DNA from: Saprospiraceae bacterium
GTDB lineage: Bacteria; Bacteroidota; Bacteroidia; Chitinophagales; Saprospiraceae
Assembly: GCA_020849825.1 (NCBI GenBank)
Contig: JADZFP010000571.1
Coordinates: 1-7,155 of the forward strand
Reading direction: 5' to 3'
Length of the DNA stretch: 7,155 nucleotides
The position numbers and the translations under genes were made by a program. Below, in pieces: positions 1 to 6,415 of this stretch. The notes under the pieces were generated by a model. It saw nothing but the letters and a program-made list of their open reading frames with translations, was not told the DNA's origin and did not search any database. Numbering within the stretch: position 1 is the stretch's first letter; each line of letters opens with the position of its first letter.

Positions 1-3000
1 CTCTATGGCTATTTCGACCTGGGCACCTACAACAGCAAAGGCACTATTCGCACCCGCCACGGCAGCCGGGAAGAACTTGATGCGATGATCTCTGCCATGC
101 ACACCAACGGCATCAACGTGATGGCCGACGTGGTGCTCAATCACCGGGGGGGCGCAGATGCTCAGGCCCCCTATCAGATCGACGGCTTTGGCACGGGTTA
201 CAACGTTTTTAACCCGCCAAGTACGCGTATCCCCAGCGGACCGGAAGACGTGCATCCTACCATCCAGCACCCCGATCTCAATCCCGATTACCACAACCGC
301 ATCTTTTTTGAAGATGTCTGCCATTTTAATGAAAGTGATGCATTCCCGCCGACCAACCCCGATGGAACAGCCGGCAACTGGTTTTTCGGCGCCCCGACTA
401 TTTGCGGCTCCCACGGCGATTCACTCATTATGTGGGGGCGCTGGCTGATCGGAAATGTTGGTTTCGATGAATTAAGACTGGATGCTGTAAAACACGTCGA
501 TCCCTGGTTTATTAAAAAATTCCTCATTGAATCGAAAAACGGCGCACAGCCTTTCGCGATCGGCGAATCGTTTGAATACACGCCTTCCAATCTGGTCAAT
601 TACTGGAGCCAGGTGGAAGCCCCTGCCAACAGCGGCGGAGTGAAAAACGCCAAAATGTCGCTCTTCGACTTTCCCCTGCGCGCCGCGCTTAAAACCGTAC
701 TCAATAACGGCAGCGGCTCGGCCGACCTCTACAACACACTCGGCAACGCCGGCCTCGTGTGGGGCACCTCGATGGGGGGCTTCGATGTGGTCACCTGGCT
801 CGAAAGCCACGATACCGACCGCACGGGTTATATTCAGGACGGCAGCGGTTGCGCCATTCCTTTCGGCGGCACCTGCCTGAAACTGCATACGGAACCCGAC
901 CACGATCCCATTATTCTCGACAAGGAGGACATGGGTTACCCATTCCTGATGGCCGCCGAAGGCCGCCCCGTGGTGTTCTGGAAAGACTGGTACTGGTTTG
1001 GTATGTCGGACGATATCGGCTGGCAAATGGCTTTGCGCCAGTCGACCGCGACCGGCACCTCCGACCACATTCAAAATATGGCCGGCAACTGGCCCAACAC
1101 GGCCCCCTACGATGCCGACAACAACGGCGGCAATATGTTTGCCTTGCGCCGCAACGGCCTGAGCAGCGGCGTCAGCGACGGCATGATACTGGGGCTCAAC
1201 GACCATCCTTCGAAAGAAGGCGCCGTTTGGGTCAATACGCCTTTTACCGACAAATACCTGAAAGACTATTCCGACGGGTACTTGTTTGTGACGACCAAAG
1301 CCTCTGCCACCGATACCAGGGCTTTGATCAAAGCGCAACCCCGCGACTACTCCTGGTGGTCGGTGACGGGTCTTTACCCCAAACAACCCGGCACGCCGGC
1401 CAGTCATTTCACTATGGCAGCCACACCGGGCGGGTGCCCGCATTTTATCGCCCTGCGCGCCGCCGATGCACCCAACCTGATTGTCAATGGCGCGCCCATT
1501 GCAGCGGGTGATGAAGTAGCGGTAAAAAACGCAGCAGGCCAGGTGGCCGGCATCGGCCGTATCGGCCAAAGCTTCCGCTGGGACGGTACGCACGACATGC
1601 TGATCGAAGTGTTGGGCTCAACCGGAGGCATGGCCAGTGGTGAATCCCTCCGGATTTTTGTGTTCGACCAAAGCGCCAACCAGGAAGTGGAAATCGGCAC
1701 GGTGCAGTATGCGGCTTCCGGCGCCAGTTTTACTTTTCACCCCGACCGCCCCAATTCGCCCAACCGCAACGGCAATTTTTCCACCTTTTCCGTCACCACT
1801 ACCGCACAGGGCAGCTATGCCTGCGAGGGCATTTCCCGCATTCTTGCCTTCAATACCCAGGTGGCCGTCAACCAGACGTTCTGCGCTGCCGATCAGGCCG
1901 ATCAGCCGGCGTATGGCGACGGCTGGCAAAGCGGCGACAACGGCGGGAACGGCTTCAACAGCTGGACGCTGAGCACCACCGGCAACGCCGGCTCATTTAT
2001 CGGCAACAGCGATATTGCCACCGGCGGGGCTTCCTGGGGCATGTGGGCCAACTCGGGCGGACAATCCAACGCCGTCCGGCCTTTCGTGCTCGACTGGCCG
2101 CCAGGTACGGTTTTTAACCTGAAAATGGACAACGGCAGCATCAACGGCGGCGGCTCCGTAGGCTTCGGCCTGCAAAACGCCAGCGGCCAAAACCTGCTGG
2201 AGTTTTATTTCGACGGCGGCACAACGTTTTACGTGTACAACGATGCCAGCGGCCCGCACAACACGTCCACCGGATTTACTACTGCCGGCCTCAACCTGAA
2301 AATTACCCTGCAAACGCCCACGACCTACGAACTGGTTGTGTCGCCGCTTTCGGGCGCATCCTCTACCTACACCGGCAGTCTGAAAAATCCCGCCGGCGGC
2401 CAGGGCGTCAATCGCCTGCGCCTGTTCAATTCCAACGCCGGAAGCGGCCCGGCCAACGACGCTTTTTTCAACAGCCCAAATATTTGTTATCCGCCTACCC
2501 TGGTTATCAATGAAGTGGATTACGATCAACCCGGAACGGATAACCTGGAATTTGTGGAACTGAAAAATGTATCCGCCAATGCCGTTAACCTCGATGCATA
2601 CGCCCTCGAACTGGTCGACGGCAGTGGAAACAATGTGTACGCCACGGTGGATTTGCCCAATGTCAACCTCGCGGCGGGCGACTACTACGTCGTTTGCAAT
2701 AATGGCTCGGCCGTGCCCAACTGCGATTTCAGCTTCGGCGGCGCGTCCGAACAAATCCAGAACGGTGCACCCGACGCCCTGCGACTCCGGATCAATAGCG
2801 CGCTGACCGTCGATGCCCTCAGTTACGAAGGCTCGGTTGCGGGCGCTGTAGAGGGCAGCGGCGCGGGTCTGGACGATGCCGGAAGCGCCCTGCAACTCGG
2901 CCTCTCCCGCTCTCCCGACGGCTCGGATACGGACGTCAACGGTACCGACTTCGTGGCGACTTGCATCAGTCCGGGTAGCGCCAACCTGACCGCGGCCGAT

Positions 3001-3855
3001 ACCGACAGCGACGGCATCCCCAACGCCTGCGACAATTGCCCGGCTACGGCCAACACCGATCAGGCCGACGCCGACAACGACGGGCTGGGCGATGTCTGCG
3101 ACCCCGATATCGACGTGCGTGGCAACGGCATCCCGATTGTCAACGGAGACCCAATGCCCGGCATGGCCGATGGTACCGATTTCGGAGCGGCAATTGCCGG
3201 TACGGGTGTTGTAACCCGAACTTTTACCGTTCACAATACCGGTAGCGGTTCGCTGAACCTGACCGCCAGTCCCAAGGTGCAGCTCACCGGCGCGCAAGCG
3301 GCAGATTTCTCCGTGACAACCCAGCCGGCCAGCCCGGTTACCGCCAGCCCGGCCAGTTTTACCATCCAGTTCGAACCCGCCGGATTCGGCACACGCGCTG
3401 CCAACGTAGTGATCGCCAACGACGATAACGATGAAAACACGTACACTTTTGCCATCCGGGGCGAGTGTATCCCGCAGCCGCAGGCGATCAGTGTGAACGG
3501 CAACAACCTGCCCATCGCCAACCGCAGCGCTACCGTCAGCGCCGCCAACGGCACCGATTTCGGGACGGTCGCGGTGGGCAATACGGTCACCCACACGTTT
3601 ACAGTGCGCAACGGTGCGTACAGTTCGAACCTGTACCTGACTGGCGTGCCCAAGGTGACGATTGCCGACCGCGATGCCGCCGATTTTAACGTGACCGTAC
3701 AGCCCGGTGCTACGCTTGGAGCAGGAGGAGAAGTCAGTTTTGAGGTCAGTTTCACGCCCGGCGCGGCCGGTTTGCGCTCCGCGATTGTGATTCTGACGCA
3801 CAATGATCTGCCCGACAATGCTTTCGTATTCACGATTCAGGGCACGGGATTGTAA
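1..3855 (+). CDS. Secreted multidomain alpha-amylase (GH13), 5' end missing
   Basis: This gene encodes an endo-acting starch or glycogen hydrolase of family GH13, probably exported. The frame is open from base 1, giving 1284 visible residues; the signal peptide and first barrel strands lie outside the window. All four GH13 signatures are present: DVVLNH (about residues 43-48), RLDAVKH with nucleophile Asp161, GES with acid/base Glu189, and ESHDTDR with transition-state Asp271. The catalytic part and its beta-sandwich C domain run to about residue 470. They are followed by a beta-rich region (about 485-610), a jelly-roll-like region (about 639-828), a lamin-tail domain (about 831-990), a thrombospondin type 3 segment (about 1000-1036) and two choice-of-anchor D domains (about 1036-1157 and 1158-1284). 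The protein ends at FTIQGTGL with no T9SS sorting domain, which is odd for this architecture. The active-site residues suggest a working enzyme; exact substrate and product are not readable. pgeF follows after 10 bases. Confidence 0.93.
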   Translation, partial: LYGYFDLGTYNSKGTIRTRHGSREELDAMISAMHTNGINVMADVVLNHRGGADAQAPYQIDGFGTGYNVFNPPSTRIPSGPEDVHPTIQHPDLNPDYHNRIFFEDVCHFNESDAFPPTNPDGTAGNWFFGAPTICGSHGDSLIMWGRWLIGNVGFDELRLDAVKHVDPWFIKKFLIESKNGAQPFAIGESFEYTPSNLVNYWSQVEAPANSGGVKNAKMSLFDFPLRAALKTVLNNGSGSADLYNTLGNAGLVWGTSMGGFDVVTWLESHDTDRTGYIQDGSGCAIPFGGTCLKLHTEPDHDPIILDKEDMGYPFLMAAEGRPVVFWKDWYWFGMSDDIGWQMALRQSTATGTSDHIQNMAGNWPNTAPYDADNNGGNMFALRRNGLSSGVSDGMILGLNDHPSKEGAVWVNTPFTDKYLKDYSDGYLFVTTKASATDTRALIKAQPRDYSWWSVTGLYPKQPGTPASHFTMAATPGGCPHFIALRAADAPNLIVNGAPIAAGDEVAVKNAAGQVAGIGRIGQSFRWDGTHDMLIEVLGSTGGMASGESLRIFVFDQSANQEVEIGTVQYAASGASFTFHPDRPNSPNRNGNFSTFSVTTTAQGSYACEGISRILAFNTQVAVNQTFCAADQADQPAYGDGWQSGDNGGNGFNSWTLSTTGNAGSFIGNSDIATGGASWGMWANSGGQSNAVRPFVLDWPPGTVFNLKMDNGSINGGGSVGFGLQNASGQNLLEFYFDGGTTFYVYNDASGPHNTSTGFTTAGLNLKITLQTPTTYELVVSPLSGASSTYTGSLKNPAGGQGVNRLRLFNSNAGSGPANDAFFNSPNICYPPTLVINEVDYDQPGTDNLEFVELKNVSANAVNLDAYALELVDGSGNNVYATVDLPNVNLAAGDYYVVCNNGSAVPNCDFSFGGASEQIQNGAPDALRLRINSALTVDALSYEGSVAGAVEGSGAGLDDAGSALQLGLSRSPDGSDTDVNGTDFVATCISPGSANLTAADTDSDGIPNACDNCPATANTDQADADNDGLGDVCDPDIDVRGNGIPIVNGDPMPGMADGTDFGAAIAGTGVVTRTFTVHNTGSGSLNLTASPKVQLTGAQAADFSVTTQPASPVTASPASFTIQFEPAGFGTRAANVVIANDDNDENTYTFAIRGECIPQPQAISVNGNNLPIANRSATVSAANGTDFGTVAVGNTVTHTFTVRNGAYSSNLYLTGVPKVTIADRDAADFNVTVQPGATLGAGGEVSFEVSFTPGAAGLRSAIVILTHNDLPDNAFVFTIQGTGL
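2491..2970 (+). other. Lamin-tail domain (LTD) within the amylase
   Basis: The segment at residues about 831-990 begins with LVINEVDYDQPGTDNLEFVE, the characteristic opening of bacterial lamin-tail domains (VINE, then D..EFVEL). A beta-rich stretch follows, with the usual NLDAYALELVDG and LAAGDYYVV elements. LTDs are immunoglobulin-like folds found in secreted bacterial enzymes, often nucleases or phosphatases, and are thought to help attach proteins to surfaces or other proteins. That role is inferred here. Domain limits are approximate. Confidence 0.88.
2998..3108 (+). other. Thrombospondin type 3 calcium-binding segment within the amylase
   Basis: Residues about 1000-1036 show the Asp-rich pattern DTDSDGIPNACDNCP, then DADNDGLGDVCD. 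This is the thrombospondin type 3 repeat with its paired cysteines (Cys1010, Cys1013, Cys1033). The family binds calcium and acts as a stiff linker between extracellular domains. Here it joins the lamin-tail domain to the first choice-of-anchor D domain. Confidence 0.9.
3106..3852 (+). repeat. Two tandem choice-of-anchor D domains within the amylase
   Basis: The last roughly 250 residues are two homologous beta-sandwich units. Each has an N-G-x-P-I start, then GTDFG, a T-FTV-N strand, a PKV element, AADF-VT-QP, a later F-P-G-G-R strand, and a final FAIRG or FTIQG. This is the choice-of-anchor D pattern (related to ASPM-SPD-2-Hydin domains), which normally sits just before a C-terminal surface or secretion anchor. 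Copy 1 ends near residue 1157 and copy 2 ends at the stop codon. Similarity is clear in protein; the DNA copies have diverged, so this is not a recent duplication. Confidence 0.85.
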
Positions 3856-3865
3856 ATACCAGCGT

Positions 3866-4615
3866 ATGCAAGCAGCCAGTTTTCGCCGCGCGTCCATTTT
3901 TGATTCGTTTCCGGACCTGATTGCAGGTGAGAGCACCCGGCATGGCGGGGTGAGTCGTGCGCCGTATTATTCGCTCAATCTGGGAAAAAGCACCGACGAC
4001 CATCCCGACCATGTCGCTGAAAACCGGCGGCTGTTTGCCGCTGCCGCGGGTTTCGACCTCGCTGCTCAGGCCTGGTCGTATCAGGTGCACGGCGACCGTA
4101 TTCGTCTGGTAACGGAGCCCGGCGGCGCGGAAGGTTACGATGCCATGATCTGCGGTACGCCCGGCATTGTGTTGTCGGTAACCGTGGCCGATTGTGTGCC
4201 GGTATTGATTTACGACCCTGAAAACCACGCATTTGCCGCCGTGCATGCCGGTTGGCGGGGCACGGCTTTCGAGCTGGTCTCAAAAACACTCGCATCTATG
4301 TCCGAGGCGTTCGGAACGCGCGGTGAAGATTGTTTTGCTTTTATCGGTACCTGTATCGACGAATGTTCTTTTGAAGTGGGCGAGGAGGTTGCGCAGCATT
4401 TTTCCTCCCCTTTCAAACGTTTGGATGCCCTTACGGGCAAATTTTTTGTCGATTTGAAAAAAGCCAATGCCGCGCAGCTCATGGAAGCGGGCTTGCCGGA
4501 GGGGCAAATCGGCATTTCTCCCTATTGCACCGTGCGCAACAATGCCGAATATTTTTCTCACCGGGCCGACAAAGGCGTAACCGGCCGGATGTTGTCGGTT
4601 ATCGGTTTGCTTTAA
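3866..4615 (+). CDS. pgeF: Polyphenol oxidase / YfiH (DUF152, LACC1-like) family protein
   Basis: This is a 249-residue cytoplasmic protein of the YfiH/DUF152 family. E. coli YfiH (PgeF) removes mis-incorporated L-Ser from UDP-MurNAc-L-Ser, and relatives including human LACC1 have purine nucleoside phosphorylase and adenosine deaminase activity; which of these applies here is inferred. The zinc ligands are His75 in QVHG, Cys110 in VADC and His127 in VHAGWRG. Other family blocks are FIGTCI, SFEVGEEV, and CTVRNNAEYFSHRADKG near the C-terminus. The ATG at 3866 is chosen because it gives the usual family N-terminus and length; an in-frame ATG at 3803 would lie inside the amylase gene. No clear ribosome binding site is seen. 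The 10-base gap after the amylase stop suggests co-transcription. Its 3' end overlaps the convergent TMEM220-like gene by 17 bases. Confidence 0.93.
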   Translation: MQAASFRRASIFDSFPDLIAGESTRHGGVSRAPYYSLNLGKSTDDHPDHVAENRRLFAAAAGFDLAAQAWSYQVHGDRIRLVTEPGGAEGYDAMICGTPGIVLSVTVADCVPVLIYDPENHAFAAVHAGWRGTAFELVSKTLASMSEAFGTRGEDCFAFIGTCIDECSFEVGEEVAQHFSSPFKRLDALTGKFFVDLKKANAAQLMEAGLPEGQIGISPYCTVRNNAEYFSHRADKGVTGRMLSVIGLL

Positions 4616-4967
4616 GACGGGTATTCCACAACAAACCGGCACAGGCCAGCGCTGCCAGGATTAACCCCAGAAATTCCCGGGTAAGCTCTACCCAGGGCTT
4701 TTCCGCCTTCATTGATTCCACGATGGAAGGTTCGCCCATATCAATCCAGGCCATAAATGCGGGAAGCAAAGTGGCGGCCCAGAGCAGGGCAGCGAGCAGC
4801 CAGAGCCAAAGTGCCTGCCTGTATAACCTGCCCGTCGCTGCCAGACTGTACAAAACCGCGACACCGCCGTAAAGCAGTATCCATTGCAGGGGATCCGGGT
4901 CGTTGTATTGAACGACGGCAAAAAGGGCAAAAACAACGGCAAGTGTCCAGTAAATGAAAGTGCGCAT
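4599..4967 (-). CDS. TMEM220-family small integral membrane protein
   Basis: The 122-residue product is a predicted inner-membrane protein with four hydrophobic segments at about residues 4-20, 28-45, 51-72 and 98-114. After the first segment comes QYNDPDPLQW (residues 20-29), the hallmark of the transmembrane family 220, which also occurs in animals. The later VELTREFLGLI stretch also fits the family. Its biochemical role is unknown to me, so none is assigned. The ATG lies at 4965-4967; a weak A-rich leader and no convincing Shine-Dalgarno precede it. The gene runs opposite to pgeF, and its stop lies inside the last codons of pgeF. Upstream it faces smpB across a roughly 185-base divergent region. 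Confidence 0.88.
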   Translation of the reverse strand: MRTFIYWTLAVVFALFAVVQYNDPDPLQWILLYGGVAVLYSLAATGRLYRQALWLWLLAALLWAATLLPAFMAWIDMGEPSIVESMKAEKPWVELTREFLGLILAALACAGLLWNTRLKANR

Positions 4968-5039
4968 ACGCTCGATTTTTATACCCGTAGGGCGTTATCT
5001 CTTGATCTTGCGGATTATCGCGTTTTCAAATTTTTTCCG

Positions 5040-5099
5040 GCAGGAAGGGGGATAAGTGGAACTTAACCGCCAAGTTCGGCATTTAATGTCCTGCTTTTT
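5040..5099 (+). terminator. Long hairpin followed by five T residues, upstream of smpB
   Basis: On the plus strand, bases 5040-5045 pair with 5089-5094 (GCAGGA/TCCTGC). Inside, 5053-5058 pair with 5080-5085 (one G-U pair). Then, past a two-base bulge, 5059-5064 pair with 5072-5077 (GAACTT/AAGTTC) around a seven-base loop. TTTTT at 5095-5099 follows at once. The layout is that of an intrinsic terminator on the plus strand; on the minus strand no T tract follows. It could end transcripts that leave pgeF and run antisense through the TMEM220 gene, or it could be a structured element of its own. The pairing was read by eye and no energy was calculated. Confidence 0.45.
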
Positions 5100-5129
5100 A
5101 ATAAAGCCATAAATCCTTTTTGCCTGAAT

Positions 5130-5137
5130 TATCTTTG
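5130..5137 (+). promoter_or_regulatory. Bacteroidota -7 promoter element of smpB
   Basis: TATCTTTG matches the Bacteroidota -7 consensus TAnnTTTG exactly and ends 15 bases before the smpB ATG. Transcription would start about 4-7 bases downstream, leaving a leader of only about 10 bases. No convincing -33 TTG is seen at the usual distance. The element also lies inside the TTG-initiated extension of the smpB frame, which argues that the extension is not translated. Confidence 0.6.
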
Positions 5138-5152
5138 TCGCCCTTTACAGCC

Positions 5153-5632
5153 ATGTCCAAAGATCGCAACAAACAAAAAGTCGAAATTACCAACCGTAGG
5201 GCGCCCTACGAGTACCACTTCGAACAGGAATACGAAGCGGGCCTGGTGCTGACCGGCACGGAGATAAAAAGCATTCGCGCCGGCAATGCCAACCTGAACG
5301 ATGCATACTGCCTGTTTGAAAACGGAGAATTGTGGGTTAAAAGCCTGTATATCGCGGAATACGAATACGGCACCGACAACAATCACGAAGCCCGCCGTAC
5401 GCGCAAACTTTTGCTGCGCAAACCCGAGTTGCGCAAACTCGAACGCCGGGTAAAAGAAAAAGGATTCACGATCATACCCTACAAACTCTATCTGAGCGAC
5501 CGGGGGCTGGCCAAAATCAAAATTGAACTGGCCAGCGGTAAAAAGTCGTTCGATAAACGAAACACCATCAAAGACCGTGAAAGCAAACGCGACCTTGATC
5601 GCGTGAAAAAAATCATCGCCAGCAAACAGTAG
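5153..5632 (+). CDS. smpB: SsrA-binding protein SmpB
   Basis: SmpB (159 residues here) binds tmRNA and brings it to stalled ribosomes for trans-translation. Family blocks in order are NRRAPYEY (14-21), YEAGLVLTGTEIKSIRAG (27-44), the ANLNDAY strand, the GELWV and NHEARRTRKLLL region, and SGKKSFDKR (128-136). A basic C-terminal tail follows, which in the family inserts in the ribosome's mRNA channel. Length is normal. The ATG at 5153 is preferred over an in-frame TTG at 5120 because it gives the usual N-terminus and because the likely promoter lies between the two. No tmRNA gene is seen in the window. A membrane protein gene follows 34 bases downstream and may be co-transcribed. The coding region contains a 16-base perfect palindrome at 5195-5210. 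Confidence 0.97.
   Translation: MSKDRNKQKVEITNRRAPYEYHFEQEYEAGLVLTGTEIKSIRAGNANLNDAYCLFENGELWVKSLYIAEYEYGTDNNHEARRTRKLLLRKPELRKLERRVKEKGFTIIPYKLYLSDRGLAKIKIELASGKKSFDKRNTIKDRESKRDLDRVKKIIASKQ
5195..5210. repeat. 16-base perfect palindrome in the start of smpB
   Basis: CGTAGGGCGCCCTACG reads the same on both strands. It encodes the conserved NRRAPY region of SmpB, so protein constraint may explain part of it. Its left part, CCGTAGGGCG (5194-5203), is repeated at 4985-4994 in the leader of the divergent TMEM220-like gene. A shared operator is possible but not supported further. Confidence 0.5.
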
Positions 5633-5666
5633 CCGGCACGGGAGCCGCCCGGGGCCTTTATTCAAT

Positions 5667-6329
5667 ATGTCTCGCACATTTGCCCATATCATTTCGTTTG
5701 TTGCGCACCCCTTGCTGGTGCTCAGTTACATTCTGGTGCTGCTATTAGTGCTGGACCCCTACGCTTTCGGCGCCCGGCGCATTACCGATCCGCAGGCCAT
5801 GGTGCTGTTGATCTCGGTGTTCGTCTGCACTTTCGTGCTTCCGGGATTTGCCGTGGCCCTGATGAAGCCGCTCGGCCTGATTAAAAGTCTGCAAATGCAC
5901 GACAAACAGGATCGCATCGGGCCGTACATCGTAAGCGGCGTCTTTTTCCTTTGGCTGGTCAAAAACCTGCTCTCCGACGGCCAGACGCCTCGCTTGTTCG
6001 TCGTATTTACACTGGGGGCAACCATCGGGTTGTTCCTGGCTTTTTTGATCAATATTTTCAGCAAAATCAGCGCGCACGCGGTTGGCATGGGCGGATTTGT
6101 GGCGATGTTGTTGCTTATGGTCGTGCATTGGAATGAATCCGGCGTGGTCATCCCGGTACCCGGCGGCATTTTGCAAATCAGCCTGCTGGTCGTACTGGCC
6201 CTGGGTATCGTACTGGCCGGCCTGACCGGTACCGCCCGTCTGGTGCTGCGCGCGCACGAACCAGCCGACGTCTACCGCGGCTATGTGGTCGGTATTCTTG
6301 CTGTACTAATCGCAAATCTGGCAATATAA
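5667..6329 (+). CDS. PAP2-like integral membrane protein with altered motifs
   Basis: This 220-residue protein has about seven hydrophobic segments and is predicted to sit in the inner membrane. It resembles the PAP2 (type 2 phosphatidic acid phosphatase) superfamily, whose core motifs are KxxxxxxRP, PSGH and SRxxxxxHxxxD. The third is nearly kept: AR191, His197 and Asp201 with exact R-x5-H-x3-D spacing in TARLVLRAHEPAD. The second appears as ISAH with His137. The first is altered to a DKQDRIGPY block (residues 79-87). Such proteins are common in Bacteroidota beside housekeeping genes. If active, it would remove phosphate from a lipid-linked substrate; the missing classic C1 motif leaves this open. 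The ATG at 5667 starts a membrane-type N-terminus 34 bases after smpB, with no obvious Shine-Dalgarno. Confidence 0.75.
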   Translation: MSRTFAHIISFVAHPLLVLSYILVLLLVLDPYAFGARRITDPQAMVLLISVFVCTFVLPGFAVALMKPLGLIKSLQMHDKQDRIGPYIVSGVFFLWLVKNLLSDGQTPRLFVVFTLGATIGLFLAFLINIFSKISAHAVGMGGFVAMLLLMVVHWNESGVVIPVPGGILQISLLVVLALGIVLAGLTGTARLVLRAHEPADVYRGYVVGILAVLIANLAI

Positions 6330-6390
6330 TTGTCGCATATCCCCCTTGTACACGGCGTATTCAGCGTGTTCTCCCGAGGTGTTTTTATCA

Positions 6391-6398
6391 GAACTTTG
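6391..6398 (+). promoter_or_regulatory. Possible -7 element before the DUF1801 gene
   Basis: GAACTTTG differs from the Bacteroidota consensus TAnnTTTG only at its first base and ends 17 bases before the ATG at 6416, a position like that of the smpB element. No -33 TTG is evident. The call rests on position and one partial match. Confidence 0.3.
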
Positions 6399-6415
6399 TT
6401 TTCAAAAATCAGGAC

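Noticed and set aside
472..1593. A 373-codon minus-strand open frame opposite the amylase catalytic region
   Set aside because: It is a shadow of the GH13 signatures on the plus strand, with no domain, no plausible start context and composition typical of antisense reading.
1993..3936. A 647-codon open frame on the minus strand inside the amylase gene
   Set aside because: It lies fully opposite a clear coding region in GC-rich DNA. Its translation is Gly/Arg/Val/Ala-rich with no recognisable domain, and it crosses into the pgeF start. Long antisense frames of this kind are expected from codon bias.
3856..3960. A frameshifted sorting domain for the amylase just after its stop
   Set aside because: This stretch is accounted for by the start of pgeF, and I could not read sorting-domain features in the other frames.
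4679..4693. GGGTA/TACCC hairpin followed by TTTT, considered as a terminator of pgeF
   Set aside because: The stem is only five pairs, the T run is short and four bases away from the stem, and the bases code for part of the TMEM220-like protein.
4968..5152. A tmRNA (ssrA) or other RNA gene next to smpB
   Set aside because: No tRNA-like acceptor end, no tag reading frame, and the space is far too short for tmRNA.
5633..5666. GC-rich gap after smpB considered as a terminator
   Set aside because: Only a CGGG/CCCG four-pair stem can be drawn and the following CCTTTATT is weak; read-through into the next gene is at least as likely.
5129..5692. Minus-strand frame of 187 codons covering smpB
   Set aside because: It is antisense to the well-supported smpB and its translation shows no known motif.
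6330..6415. ACACG/CGTGT inverted repeat in the gap before the DUF1801 gene, considered as a terminator or operator
   Set aside because: The arms are five bases with a ten-base spacer and no T tract follows, so it is within chance expectation.
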